A stretch of DNA of 64,000 nucleotides from Gluconobacter albidus (GCF_002723915.1 NZ_BEWL01000013.1:1-64000); one strand, 5' to 3'; shown: positions 45,987 through 55,515, counted from the first letter of the stretch. Notes: generated by a model from the letters alone, not told the origin. Program-made: numbers and translations.

Positions 45987-47279
45987 ATGTCTGGCACAAC
46001 ATCTCAGGCGCCTCCCCGGCCTCTGAATCCGGCTCCGGCACAACCGCAGAAACTTCAGCCGCTTTATGTGCTGTCATGGTTCCTGTGCGCGCTGTTTTAC
46101 TTCTATCAATATGCCATCCGCTCCGCTCCCGGGATCATGCAGGATGAACTGACGCAGGCCTGGGGCAACAGCCATCTCGGTTTGATGATTGCATCTTATT
46201 ATATTGTCTACGCGCTGATGGCTTTGGCTGTAGGTGTGCTGCTGGACCGGTATGGCGCGCATGCAATCATGCCGATGTTCATTGCCGTAACCGGCGTCGG
46301 ATGCCTGATTTTCGGTCAGGGCAGTCTGGTCGCCGGGATTGGTGGTTACATCATTCAGGGCATTGGCGCGATCTGTGCTTTTGTGGGCGCTTCTTACGTT
46401 GCCGCGCGTTATCTTCCAGCCCGGACACTGGCGCTTTTCGTGGGTTTAACCCAGTGCATGGGCATGGCAGGAGCCGCATTTGGCTCCAAGCCGACCCGCA
46501 TCCTGATTGATCCGCACGGCTCGTTCCACATTCCCTGGCAGTCTGTCTGGCTGGGCTTCGGCGCTATCGGCCTTCTGCTTGCTGTTGCCGTCTTTTTCGT
46601 CATGCCGCGCGATACGGGAGACAGCGACCATCATCATGGCGACATGTCCGTTGCCAACCTGATGCGCCCGTTCAAAATCATTTTCTCCAATCCGCAGAGC
46701 TGGATCGCAGGACTTGCCGGTGGTCTGCTGTTCGTCCCGACAACGATTGGCGCACTGGGTTGGGGGGCGCTGATGCTGAGCAAGGGCGAGCATACGACAA
46801 TGGGTTTTGCGGCCACGGACGTCTCGATGGTCCCCATCGGGTGGGTCATTGGCTGCCCGCTTCTGGGCTGGATTTCCGACAAGATCGGTCGCCGCAAACC
46901 TGTTCTGATCGGCGGCGCGGTGGTTCTGCTGGCGGCCTCGCTCTGTGCCCTTTATGTCCCGGTCGGGGTGCTGCCGCACTATTCCGTAGCGCTGGTCATG
47001 GGGATTGCGTCAGGTGCTGCCATGATCCCGTTCTCTTCGATGAAGGAAGTCAATCCGCCAGAGGTCAAGGGAACGGCCGCAGGCGTCATGAACTTCCTTG
47101 TTTTCGGGACGACCGGGATCATGTCCCCGCTCGTTTCCGCCCTGATGGGCAAGACTGCGCCGGAAACGATGGAGCAGTTCCATACGGCCTTCCTGCCCCT
47201 GGTCATCGGGATCGGAATTGCCATCGGTCTGGGCTTCTGTCTCAAGGAAACTGGCTGGAAAGTGCGCAAGGCATCCTGA
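45987..47279 (+). CDS. MFS transporter
   Basis: A 430-residue major facilitator with about 12 helices. It has the loop 2-3 motif GVLLDRYGAHAIMP and a matching loop 8-9 motif GWISDKIGRRKPVLIGG. A His-rich central loop (SDHHHGD) separates the halves. ATG 45987 has GGAG seven bases upstream. The upstream porin suggests both serve the same substrate, perhaps an organic or sugar acid. This is inferred from position only. A strong terminator follows. Confidence 0.88.
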   Translation: MSGTTSQAPPRPLNPAPAQPQKLQPLYVLSWFLCALFYFYQYAIRSAPGIMQDELTQAWGNSHLGLMIASYYIVYALMALAVGVLLDRYGAHAIMPMFIAVTGVGCLIFGQGSLVAGIGGYIIQGIGAICAFVGASYVAARYLPARTLALFVGLTQCMGMAGAAFGSKPTRILIDPHGSFHIPWQSVWLGFGAIGLLLAVAVFFVMPRDTGDSDHHHGDMSVANLMRPFKIIFSNPQSWIAGLAGGLLFVPTTIGALGWGALMLSKGEHTTMGFAATDVSMVPIGWVIGCPLLGWISDKIGRRKPVLIGGAVVLLAASLCALYVPVGVLPHYSVALVMGIASGAAMIPFSSMKEVNPPEVKGTAAGVMNFLVFGTTGIMSPLVSALMGKTAPETMEQFHTAFLPLVIGIGIAIGLGFCLKETGWKVRKAS

Positions 47280-47304
47280 GTGTTCCAGACAGACTGAAAA
47301 AACG

Positions 47305-47336
47305 AAAAACGGCCCATCTTCATGGGCCGTTTTTTT
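47305..47336. terminator. Strong bidirectional terminator
   Basis: AAAAACGGCCCAT (47305-47317) pairs with ATGGGCCGTTTTT (47322-47334) around a 4-base CTTC loop, followed by T residues. It separates the convergent MFS and YceI genes. Confidence 0.92.
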
Positions 47337-47343
47337 ATGCGCG

Positions 47344-47955
47344 TTACTTTCCGGCAGTCTTTTCAAACGCTCCGGCAATCGTCAGCGTCACATCATCGCC
47401 GACATAGGGGACATATTTCTTTACCCCAAAATCGCTCCGATGGATTGTTGCCTGTGCCTGAAAACCAACCGTATAGGCTTTGTCCATCGGATTGACGCCG
47501 GCTCCCACGAAATGGACGTGCAGAACTTCCGGATGCGTCACGCCATGCAGCGTCAGATTCCCGGTAACCAGCGCTTCATCCGCAGCTGTTTGGCGAACCT
47601 GCGTCGAGACGAACGTTGCCTCCGGATATTTCGCAACATCGAACCACTCGCCGTTCTTGAGTTCACCCGTCAGAACCGTGCTGGTGGTCGAGACGCTTGA
47701 AACCGGAATGGTCACGTTCAGATGCGAGGCATCGGGATGGGCCGAATCAAGCTGGAGCGTTCCCGTAACGCCAGAGAACTGGCCGGAATAATAGGTGAAA
47801 CCAAAATGCAGGACGGAAAACCCGATCTGCGTATGGCTGGTCTCGACCGAATAGGCACCTGACGGCACGCTTGCTGGCGTGGCGGCGAAAGCGCTGGAAG
47901 ACAGAAGTGCCGCGGCGAAGACTGCGCCGGCGTTCTTGAAAAAATATGTGTTCAT
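47344..47955 (-). CDS. yceI: YceI-family periplasmic protein
   Basis: A 203-residue protein. A signal peptide (MNTYFFKNAGAVFAAALLSSSAFA) precedes a YceI lipocalin-like beta-barrel: SYVETSHTQIGFSVLHFGFT-type opening, then NLTLHGVTHPEVLHVHF near residue 130. YceI proteins bind isoprenoid lipids such as quinones in a hydrophobic tunnel. It lies 37 bases after the dioxygenase-like gene on the same strand, so the two form an operon. An ATG six codons earlier (47973) is possible. Confidence 0.9.
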   Translation of the reverse strand: MNTYFFKNAGAVFAAALLSSSAFAATPASVPSGAYSVETSHTQIGFSVLHFGFTYYSGQFSGVTGTLQLDSAHPDASHLNVTIPVSSVSTTSTVLTGELKNGEWFDVAKYPEATFVSTQVRQTAADEALVTGNLTLHGVTHPEVLHVHFVGAGVNPMDKAYTVGFQAQATIHRSDFGVKKYVPYVGDDVTLTIAGAFEKTAGK

Positions 47956-47992
47956 GGGCTTGCGATCTTTCATATGTGTGAAGGTAAAGGCG

Positions 47993-48805
47993 TCAGCCAA
48001 ACCGGAAACCGGAGAGGGCTTTTCCCATGATGACATCGCTATAATCACGATGCCCTGCATCAGTTCCCGCCGCACCGGCGGCAAACATCAACGGCAGGAG
48101 ATGCTCCGGCTCAGGGTGGCAATCATGTGCGAAAGGAGCACGCTCCCAGTCCACAAGGCGACTTCTGCGAAGGTCGGAAGGCGCTTCAATCGCGTTCTGA
48201 AGCCAGGTATCAAACGCGACGGACCGGGCATCTGACACAGCATCCGGCCGCATCAGATAACGCATGTTATGATACGTCATGCCGGTGCCCAGCAGCAGGA
48301 TGTTTTCGCTCCGCAAAGGCTCCAGAACCTGCCCAAGCTGCAGGACATCCGCTGCGCCCATCGTTCTGGGAAGAGAAATTTCCACAACCGGGACACTGGC
48401 GTCGGGAAATGCCAGCATGAACGGAATGAACACCCCATGATCCAGCCCCCGCTCCGGGTCTGCGGCGCAGGAAACACCCGCAGCGCTCAGAAGACCGAGC
48501 ACCTTCGCTGCGACATCAGGCGCACCCGGCACGGGATATTCAAGCTGATAGGTGTGAGGAGGAAAACCGTAATAGTCATAGATCAGCGACGGATGAGGCG
48601 CCGACCCGACACGCATCCCGTCCGTTTCCCAGTGCCCGGACATGACGACAATCGCATCCGGCCGACGGGGAAGCGTTCCACTGACAGAGCGAAGATAGGC
48701 TGCCATGCGGTCCCATGTGCTTCCCCATTCCATGAAGAAGCATGGGCCACCGCCATGCGGCAGAAAGAGAACAGGCTGTCGGCTCTCCTGATTTTCCTGC
48801 AACAT
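47993..48805 (-). CDS. ygiD: 4,5-DOPA dioxygenase extradiol-family protein (YgiD-like)
   Basis: A 270-residue class III extradiol dioxygenase-type protein. Expected zinc or iron ligands lie in LFLPHGGGPCFF near residue 14, VMSGHWET near 55, GLDHGVFIPFMLAFP near 125 and GMTYHNMRYL near 180. The family opens catechol rings such as DOPA; E. coli YgiD shows this activity in vitro. ATG 48805 has GGGAGG eight bases upstream, so the longer frame to 48934 is rejected. It is first in an operon with yceI and divergent from a LysR regulator. Confidence 0.88.
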   Translation of the reverse strand: MLQENQESRQPVLFLPHGGGPCFFMEWGSTWDRMAAYLRSVSGTLPRRPDAIVVMSGHWETDGMRVGSAPHPSLIYDYYGFPPHTYQLEYPVPGAPDVAAKVLGLLSAAGVSCAADPERGLDHGVFIPFMLAFPDASVPVVEISLPRTMGAADVLQLGQVLEPLRSENILLLGTGMTYHNMRYLMRPDAVSDARSVAFDTWLQNAIEAPSDLRRSRLVDWERAPFAHDCHPEPEHLLPLMFAAGAAGTDAGHRDYSDVIMGKALSGFRFG

Positions 48806-48855
48806 CTTCACAACCTCCCTCTTTATTCGGCAAAACGGATGTTGCCACCCTCTCC

Positions 48856-48872
48856 GGGAAAGAATAATTCCC
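48856..48872. promoter_or_regulatory. Candidate LysR operator
   Basis: GGGAA-N7-TTCCC is a 17-base inverted repeat midway in the 106-base spacer between the divergent ygiD and lysR genes, a typical LysR site position. Confidence 0.45.
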
Positions 48873-48911
48873 TGTTTTGGAAAATGATCTGACACCAGGA
48901 GTGTGAGATAA

Positions 48912-49823
48912 ATGCTTGATCGTTTCGCCAGCATGCAGGTGTTTGCAAAGGTTGTGGCTCAGGGAAGCTTTTCCGGAGCTGCCCGCTCGCTTGGCCTTTC
49001 GCAGACGATGGTAACGAAACACATCGCGGCTCTGGAAAGCCGGCTGGGCATCTCGCTCTTTCATCGCAGCACCCGCAGGCTCTCGCTGACGGAACCTGGA
49101 CGTCTGTTGCTGATCCGCGCCCAGAAGATCCTCACGGATCTTGAAGACATGGAGCAGGAAGTCTCGGCCGAAAATCAGGAACCCCGGGGCGTTCTGCGAC
49201 TGAATGCGCCGGTCTCGTTCGCTATCCGGCATGTCGGCCCGATCATGCCGCAATTCAGCCAGCGCCATCCCCTCGTTACGGTTGAACTCGGACTTGATGA
49301 CCGCAGGATTGATCCGATCACGGAGGGGTGGGACCTGACCCTTCGTATCGGGCGAATGCCGCCAAGCGCATTACGCTCGCGCCCGCTGGCTCAGATAGAT
49401 TTCGTGGTCTGTGCCGCACCATCCTATCTCAAACGGCATGGCACGCCTCACACCATCGCCGAACTTCAGGAGCATCAGTGTCTGGGCTACACCCTGGGCC
49501 AGGAGATTGGCGCGACCCGCTGGAGTTTTGGCCCCAAAGGCGAACGGACTGTCATGGTCAGCGGGCCGATGAGCGCCAATAATGGCGATATTCTGCGAGA
49601 GGCCGCCGTTGCGGGACAGGGGATCATCTATCAGCCGCTTTTCATCGTTTCGGAAGAACTGAAATCCGGCAGGCTGGTGCCTCTGTCACTGGACGTGCCC
49701 ACGATGACAGGGCCGGAACTGCACGCAGTGTATGCCCCGACACCCCATGTCCCGCTCAAAATCCGGGCGATGATTGATTTTCTGCTGGAACAGTATGGGC
49801 CGGTCCCGCCCTGGACACTCTGA
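48912..49823 (+). CDS. LysR-family regulator
   Basis: A 303-residue LysR regulator. The helix-turn-helix is MQVFAKVVAQGSFSGAARSL / LSQTMVTKHIAALESRLGIS. The effector domain runs from about residue 90 with the DLTLRIGRMPPSALRSRPLA segment of the AaeR/DmlR-like subgroup. It is divergent from ygiD-yceI, its probable target. The inducer may be a phenolic or quinone compound, by analogy with homologous loci. It converges with the M28 peptidase gene, leaving 19 bases and no clear terminator. Confidence 0.88.
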   Translation: MLDRFASMQVFAKVVAQGSFSGAARSLGLSQTMVTKHIAALESRLGISLFHRSTRRLSLTEPGRLLLIRAQKILTDLEDMEQEVSAENQEPRGVLRLNAPVSFAIRHVGPIMPQFSQRHPLVTVELGLDDRRIDPITEGWDLTLRIGRMPPSALRSRPLAQIDFVVCAAPSYLKRHGTPHTIAELQEHQCLGYTLGQEIGATRWSFGPKGERTVMVSGPMSANNGDILREAAVAGQGIIYQPLFIVSEELKSGRLVPLSLDVPTMTGPELHAVYAPTPHVPLKIRAMIDFLLEQYGPVPPWTL

Positions 49824-49842
49824 CGGAACCGGCAAAGACGGG

Positions 49843-51549
49843 TTAGTGAACAGTCGAAGGCGCGGTTTTCTGACGGATCGCAGCGAATTCAGAACCAGCA
49901 TTCCACTGCGGCCAGTCATGCGAAAACGCCACGTCATGTCCGACTTTCCAGACGGCCCAGACGTCCTGCGCAGCGCCCCTGACATCCCAGTCCGGGCTCC
50001 AGGCGTCGCAGGCCTGATGGTAGCAGGCCATGTAAGCCGTCAGCCATTTACCGCCTGCTTCCGTCCCACCTTTCACGAGATCGAACTTCCCGGCCATGTC
50101 CATCACCGCAAGAACCGGCACACCCGCGCGTGCGAACGGCAGATGATCGGCGCGGTAAAACGCCCCGCGTTCTGGCATCGCTTCCGGCTGGGTCGTGCGT
50201 CCCTGAAGCGATGCCGCAGCCGCAAACTGGTCCTGCAGGGTGTTCTGCCCTGCGCCGATAATGAAGGCGTTATGCGCAGGGCCGGCCATCTGCAGGACAT
50301 CCATCGTCAGGTTGGCCGCGGTCTTATCCAGCGGGGCCAACGGATGGGCCACATACCATCCTGAACCCAGCAGGCCCCGCTCCTCGCCCGTCCAGGCGGC
50401 GAAACGGACCGTCCGATCGGGTTTCGGTCCTGCCTTGAAAGCCCGGGCAATTTCAAAAAGCGCTGCAATACCGGAGCCATCGTCAATCGCACCACGTCTG
50501 ATGACCGTATTGCCCTGCGCATCCGTGCTTTTGCCGTAAGCATCCCAGTGGGCGCCGAACATGACCGTCTCATCCGGATATTTCGCACCCGTGATCTTCG
50601 CGAGCACGTTCTGGCTCTTGAGGCGGTCAACCGTAACCGGAAGATCGGCCGAGAATGCCGTGTGCTTCAGAGTGACCGGCCGAAAATCCTCCGAGCGTGC
50701 CTTGATGCGAAGCGTTTCAAGATCCAGCCCCGCCTGCCGGAACAGTGCATCCGCGGCTTTTCCCTCAAGCCAGCCCTGAACGGGCACGGGGCGGCTTTCG
50801 CTGGCCCCATGTTCCACATCATAGGCTTCACCACCCGGCGCGATCACGGTGCTCCACGGATAGGAAGCGCCAGCCGTATCATGGACGATCAAAGCCGCAA
50901 CGGCACCACGGCGGGCCGCTTCCTCGTATTTATAGGTCCAGCGGCCGTAATACGTCATGGTTTTTCCGCCAAAACGTCCTGAAACGGGCTCGCCGGGGGC
51001 GGCATCGAAATCAGGGTCGTTCACGAGGAAAATCGCGACCTTGCCCTTGAGATCCACACCCTTGAAATCATCCCAGTGGCGCTCCGGCGCATGGACACCG
51101 TAGCCGACAAAAACCATTGGCGCATTTTTGACGGCCAGCCGATCCTCGGGCAACAGGGTCGAGAGGTAGATATCCTTCATCTGAGCAAGAGAAAGCGTTT
51201 TGCCGCCAGTCCGGGCCGCAACAGATCCCGTCGCACCGGTTCTGGTTCGAAGCATGGGGACATCCTGCGTCCATCCGCCATTTTCGCCCGCAGGCTCAAG
51301 TCCCAGCGCCTTGTATTGTTCGATCAGCCAGGGAACCGTAACCTTCTCCCCTTCCGTTCCCGGAGCACGGCCTTCAAACCGGTCCGAAGACAAAACCTTC
51401 ATTGCTTCCGACATCCGCGACGGACTGATATCTGCTGAAGGATCAGCGTATCCCGCGACGGGATTCAGCAGACCAGCCGTCAGCGCGGTGGCAAGAAAGA
51501 GAATGCGGCGGGAAAAGGTTTTCTGCTTCATGACAGGCATTACTTTCAT
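49843..51549 (-). CDS. Exported M28-family metallopeptidase
   Basis: A 568-residue secreted zinc exopeptidase. The signal peptide (RRILFLATALTAGLLNPVAGYA) is followed by a long N-terminal part with an inserted PA-type domain. The zinc site comprises GAHWDAYG near residue 333, DDGSGIAALFEIA near 355 and TGEERGLLGSGWY near 388. It likely releases N-terminal residues from peptides in the periplasm. Its ATG overlaps the stop of the upstream GT-C-like gene (ATGA), so translation is coupled. Later in-frame ATGs at 51540 and 51531 are possible starts. Confidence 0.9.
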   Translation of the reverse strand: MKVMPVMKQKTFSRRILFLATALTAGLLNPVAGYADPSADISPSRMSEAMKVLSSDRFEGRAPGTEGEKVTVPWLIEQYKALGLEPAGENGGWTQDVPMLRTRTGATGSVAARTGGKTLSLAQMKDIYLSTLLPEDRLAVKNAPMVFVGYGVHAPERHWDDFKGVDLKGKVAIFLVNDPDFDAAPGEPVSGRFGGKTMTYYGRWTYKYEEAARRGAVAALIVHDTAGASYPWSTVIAPGGEAYDVEHGASESRPVPVQGWLEGKAADALFRQAGLDLETLRIKARSEDFRPVTLKHTAFSADLPVTVDRLKSQNVLAKITGAKYPDETVMFGAHWDAYGKSTDAQGNTVIRRGAIDDGSGIAALFEIARAFKAGPKPDRTVRFAAWTGEERGLLGSGWYVAHPLAPLDKTAANLTMDVLQMAGPAHNAFIIGAGQNTLQDQFAAAASLQGRTTQPEAMPERGAFYRADHLPFARAGVPVLAVMDMAGKFDLVKGGTEAGGKWLTAYMACYHQACDAWSPDWDVRGAAQDVWAVWKVGHDVAFSHDWPQWNAGSEFAAIRQKTAPSTVH

Positions 51550-53105
51550 TGGGTATTTTGAGACTGTAAGGCCGGGTTCCCGGTCTTGATAATGTCGCGA
51601 TCCAGCCGGTCACGACGGATATAGACGCTTTTTTCAACCGGATCCCGCTGATAATCATGCGCGAGAACTTTCAGGACGCAGGGCATGTAATCCGTTGCGC
51701 TCCATCGTCCCCAGACACGGTAATCATCAAAATATATAACGGGCGGAAGATCAGCGGAGAGATCCACACACAAATCGCGCTTATATCCAAACCATGGGTG
51801 GCGGCCATAGTCTGCTTCCCATGGAAGATATTCATGATATTTCCTCATGGAGAGGCGACCTGCATAAATATAAACATCCGGATTATATGGAATAACCAGA
51901 ATCCTCTCCTTCGGACCGGAGTATTTCTGGATAACTTTAACAAAGCCGACATCCGTATTCTCACGGATTGGATGAAAACCGACCTCCCGCTGCTGCTCAC
52001 GGTTCATTGCATAGGGGGAAGACGTTGCCTGCCGCAGGCCCGTGACAAACATGATGCAGAATAATGCCGCGATCAGAACGCCTATGGTCTCGCGCGACTG
52101 TGCAATCCGCATCACCATGAGAACGCAAAGCGTAAGGGCGCCCATGACGAATGTGCCGTCCTGAAAGCCCATCGCCCCACGCACCTGTGTCATGAGCACA
52201 GCACCCAAGAATAACAGGACGGCCAGCCGGTGCCGGGATGTCGCAAACAGAAGGATACCCCCACAATAGAAACAGATCGTAGCCAGAGACTGGACAAGGG
52301 CGGCCTGTTGAAGCGACGGTATGAGGCTTCGGGCCAGCGGTCCCGGACCAACGTCGATATAGAGGGCATAATAGAACTGGTTTGCAATGAAGTGATAGGC
52401 GATCATCCCCCCCAGATCACCATAAAGCAACATCCAGAACAGACAGACACCAATCGCTACCCCGCCCCCGGCGAGAAGGTGAGGAACAGCCTTTCCGTAT
52501 CCGGGACGGCGTACAGCCAGAACAGACAAGCCCATCAGGACAACAGTTGGAGCAAAGGAATAGGCTGTCAGAGGCAGAAGAGCGAGACAGGCGCCCCCGC
52601 ATCGCGCCTGCCATCTTCCAATGTCTTCTCCCAGCAATAGCGGGAGAGCTACCAGCGCCGTTACACAGCCGAGAAGATCCCCGCCAACAGTCCAGTAGCT
52701 GTCCATGTTGAAAGCCTGAACCGTCCACTGAGCAGCCATCGCGGCAAGCCACATGCCAACGGCAAGAAACCGGGCAGAATTTTTCTGAAGTACCGGAGAA
52801 TAGAATACTGCAACGGCAGTTCCTATCGTACAGATAATAGAAACAAGACGCATCAGATACGCGTGACGGAAGTCGGCAAACAGACCGACACTCCAGGACA
52901 GAATGAAAATCAGGGGGCCATGAGCGTCAATGTAGTCCCGATACAGGATATCACCTTTCGCTATGGCCAATCCACCCAGCATATGTCCGGACTCATCTCC
53001 GAAAGATGGTGCTCCGAGGCCATAGAACGCTTTAAGGCTGAAATACAGTACACCCAGAAATGCCAGAAGCGGACCGCAAGACGACATGACATTCATTCTG
53101 CGCAT
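51546..53105 (-). CDS. GT-C-type integral membrane protein (glycosyltransferase-like)
   Basis: A 519-residue polytopic protein with about 11 helices. After TM1 it shows FGDESGHMLGGLAIAKGDIL, then YRDYIDAHGPL, the acidic first-loop pattern of GT-C (PMT/ArnT-like) glycosyltransferases. These use polyprenyl-linked sugars. A soluble C-terminal domain of about 130 residues follows. The acceptor is unknown. Starts at ATG 53105 or 53096 are both possible, with AGGAG upstream at a long distance. It is coupled to the M28 peptidase gene by a 4-base overlap. Confidence 0.7.
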   Translation of the reverse strand: MRRMNVMSSCGPLLAFLGVLYFSLKAFYGLGAPSFGDESGHMLGGLAIAKGDILYRDYIDAHGPLIFILSWSVGLFADFRHAYLMRLVSIICTIGTAVAVFYSPVLQKNSARFLAVGMWLAAMAAQWTVQAFNMDSYWTVGGDLLGCVTALVALPLLLGEDIGRWQARCGGACLALLPLTAYSFAPTVVLMGLSVLAVRRPGYGKAVPHLLAGGGVAIGVCLFWMLLYGDLGGMIAYHFIANQFYYALYIDVGPGPLARSLIPSLQQAALVQSLATICFYCGGILLFATSRHRLAVLLFLGAVLMTQVRGAMGFQDGTFVMGALTLCVLMVMRIAQSRETIGVLIAALFCIMFVTGLRQATSSPYAMNREQQREVGFHPIRENTDVGFVKVIQKYSGPKERILVIPYNPDVYIYAGRLSMRKYHEYLPWEADYGRHPWFGYKRDLCVDLSADLPPVIYFDDYRVWGRWSATDYMPCVLKVLAHDYQRDPVEKSVYIRRDRLDRDIIKTGNPALQSQNTQ

Positions 53106-53142
53106 CAATATCGTCTGCTCCTGAGTCCTGTATGAAAAGTCA

Positions 53143-53165
53143 GGAAGAAGATTGTAATTTCTTCC
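53143..53165 (-). terminator. Hairpin after dcp gene
   Basis: GGAAGAA (53143-53149) pairs with TTCTTCC (53159-53165) around a 9-base loop, just past the M3 peptidase stop. Read on the minus strand, a short T-rich tail follows. It is modest in strength and could allow readthrough into the GT-C gene. Confidence 0.45.
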
Positions 53166-53174
53166 CGACCGCGA

Positions 53175-55301
53175 TTACTTGCCCGATTCAGACACAAGAC
53201 CACGATGAACAAGCATCGGGGTGATGTCAGGATCCTTGCCGTAGAAGGCTTTGAACATCGGGCCGTAATCCATCGTATGCCCCTTTGAGAGGATCATGTC
53301 GCGAAAGCGCTGTCCATTCTCACGCGTCAGACCGCCGTGATCCTGAAACCAGGCAAACGCGTCCTGATCCAGCATTTCCGTCCACAGATAGGCGTAATAA
53401 CCAGCGGAATAGCCATTGGACCAGATATGCAGGAAATCGCTGGAACGATAACGCGGGGGAACGGCTGCAACGTCCAGCCCCGTGCCGTTCAGCGCTTCGC
53501 TTTCAAATTTATCCACATCCTGACGCGGAGCCGAGACCGGCAGGCCGTGCCATTTCATATCCAGTTCGGCTGCGGCGACGATTTCACCAAGTGCATAGCC
53601 CTGATTGAAATGCGCAGCCTTGCGGATTTTCTCAACCAGTGCTGCCGGCATCGGAGCCCCAGTCTTGTAGTGGCGGGCGTAATGCGACAGGACCTTCGGA
53701 TCCAACGCCCAATTCTCGTTGAACTGGGACGGAAACTCCACGAAATCCCGTGCCACGCTGGTGCCGGAAAGCGACGGATACGTCTGGTCCGCAAACAGGC
53801 CGTGCAGGGCATGGCCGAATTCGTGGAACATGGTCGTCACATCATCGGAGGTGATGAGCTGCGGCTGACTTGGAGCGGCCTTGGTGAAGTTGGCAACGTT
53901 ATAGATGACCGGCTTCGTTCCCAGCAGCTTCGACTGCCCGACAAAGTTGGACATCCAGGCACCGCCCGACTTGTTATCCCGCTTGAAGTAATCGAAATAC
54001 ATCAGACCAAGCGGAGAACCGTCCTTGTCATGAACTTCGAAGACCATGACATCCGGCTGATAAACAGGAATGTCCGTCCGCTGCTGAAATGTAATGCCAT
54101 AGAGCTGATTGGCAGCGAAGAACACGCCATCTGTCAGGACCGTTTTGAGTTCGAAATACGGTTTGATCTCATCCTGATCGAGATTGTACTTCGCACGGCG
54201 TACCTGACCGGAATAATACTCCCAGTCCCAGGGCTTCAGATCAAACCTGCCGCCATCCTTGCGAATGGTCTCCTGAAGAACCGCTGCTTCGCGTTTCTGT
54301 TCCGCAGCTGTTGCCGGGACAAGCTGCTGCATGAAGTTTTCAGCGGCTTCCGGCGTCCTGGCCATCTGGTCATACAGGGTATAGGCAGCAAAATTCGGAT
54401 ATCCGAAAAGTGCGGCTTTCTGTGCCCGAAGCTGCGCCAGTTCAGCAATCGTGGCGCGGGTGTCGTTCTCATCTCCCTTTTCCGCCCGCGTCCAGCTCTG
54501 GTCAAAAAGGGCCTTTCGCGTATCGCGGTCGGTCAGGGATGAGAGATCAGGCTGCTGCGTCGTGTTCTGAAGCGGGATAACCCACTTGCCCGTGAGTTTG
54601 CGCTCCTGCGCAGCCTTGGCGGCGGAGGCGATCGCATTCGCGTCCATACCCGCCAGCGCTTTCTCGTTATCCACGACCAGCGCACCCGCTTTGGCGCTCG
54701 CAATCAGCTTCTGCTCATACTGCGTTTCGAGATTGGACAGCCGCGTATTGATCGCACGCAGCTTCGTTTTGTCAGCCGCAGAAAGCTGCGCTCCGGCATG
54801 TACGAACTGCTGATAATAAATATCGAGGAGCTGCGCCTGTTCGGGTGTCAGTGTCAGCTTTTCCCGGCGGTCATAAAGCGATTTCACACGCGCAAAGAGC
54901 TTTGCGTTGAGATAGACTTCATCTTCATGAGCCGTCAGACGCGGGGCTTCCGCACTCTGCACCTTGTCCAGCGCATCGTTTGTATTGGCCTGATAGACAC
55001 CATAGAACGTCATCTGCACGCGGTTGAGCGTCTGACCTGCCCGCTCCATTGCTTCAATGGTGTTGTCGAAGGTCGGGGCCGCGCGATTATTGGCAATCGC
55101 ATTGATCTCGCGCAGATGCTCGGCCATGCCGCGTTCGAACGCCGGGGCGTAGTCGCTGTCCTTGATCTGATCGAAGCGGGGCGCCTGAAAAGGCAGCGTA
55201 CTTGCCGAAAAAAACGGGTTCGTCGCAGCCGCATGTGCTTCAGCAGAAAGAGAGAAAGCCGAAACCGCAGCAACTGCGGCGAGCCTGAAATTGAAAGCCA
55301 T
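53175..55301 (-). CDS. dcp: Exported M3-family peptidyl-dipeptidase
   Basis: A 708-residue oligopeptidase of the Dcp/thimet family. The zinc motif HEFGHALHGLFA is near residue 491, with a downstream Glu in RDFVEFPSQFNENWALD. Dcp removes C-terminal dipeptides. A signal peptide (LAAVAAVSAFSLSAEAHAA) is present, so this copy works in the periplasm. ATG 55301 with AGGCG upstream is preferred over 55349, because the signal peptide begins there. It is the third exported metallopeptidase in the window. Confidence 0.9.
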   Translation of the reverse strand: MAFNFRLAAVAAVSAFSLSAEAHAAATNPFFSASTLPFQAPRFDQIKDSDYAPAFERGMAEHLREINAIANNRAAPTFDNTIEAMERAGQTLNRVQMTFYGVYQANTNDALDKVQSAEAPRLTAHEDEVYLNAKLFARVKSLYDRREKLTLTPEQAQLLDIYYQQFVHAGAQLSAADKTKLRAINTRLSNLETQYEQKLIASAKAGALVVDNEKALAGMDANAIASAAKAAQERKLTGKWVIPLQNTTQQPDLSSLTDRDTRKALFDQSWTRAEKGDENDTRATIAELAQLRAQKAALFGYPNFAAYTLYDQMARTPEAAENFMQQLVPATAAEQKREAAVLQETIRKDGGRFDLKPWDWEYYSGQVRRAKYNLDQDEIKPYFELKTVLTDGVFFAANQLYGITFQQRTDIPVYQPDVMVFEVHDKDGSPLGLMYFDYFKRDNKSGGAWMSNFVGQSKLLGTKPVIYNVANFTKAAPSQPQLITSDDVTTMFHEFGHALHGLFADQTYPSLSGTSVARDFVEFPSQFNENWALDPKVLSHYARHYKTGAPMPAALVEKIRKAAHFNQGYALGEIVAAAELDMKWHGLPVSAPRQDVDKFESEALNGTGLDVAAVPPRYRSSDFLHIWSNGYSAGYYAYLWTEMLDQDAFAWFQDHGGLTRENGQRFRDMILSKGHTMDYGPMFKAFYGKDPDITPMLVHRGLVSESGK

Positions 55302-55474
55302 GAAATCGCCTGTGACATTCGTGATGGTGTCGAACCGTATGGCCTTCACGACAGATCGTCAAACGCATGCCCCTGCCTTTGGAAAAGGCGCAAAACCAGT
55401 CAGTTGGCACTTGACGTCATTTTCTCGTTGGCGCGCGCGAACGCCACTCCCTAGACCGGGAGAGTGTGTTGGCA

Positions 55475-55515
55475 CAGCCGCCTTAGGAGCGGTGTTTTCT
55501 TAGTCGGAGGCAACA
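55475..55515 (+). promoter_or_regulatory. Hairpin leader element, copy 1
   Basis: CAGCCGCCTTAGGAGCGG then a T-rich run and GGAGG, ending 41 bases later at ATG 55516. An element of the same length and design precedes the next gene. Confidence 0.5.

Noticed and set aside
53337-54542. 401-codon plus-strand open frame
   Set aside because: Antisense to the M3 peptidase gene with its intact zinc motif; no independent coding evidence.
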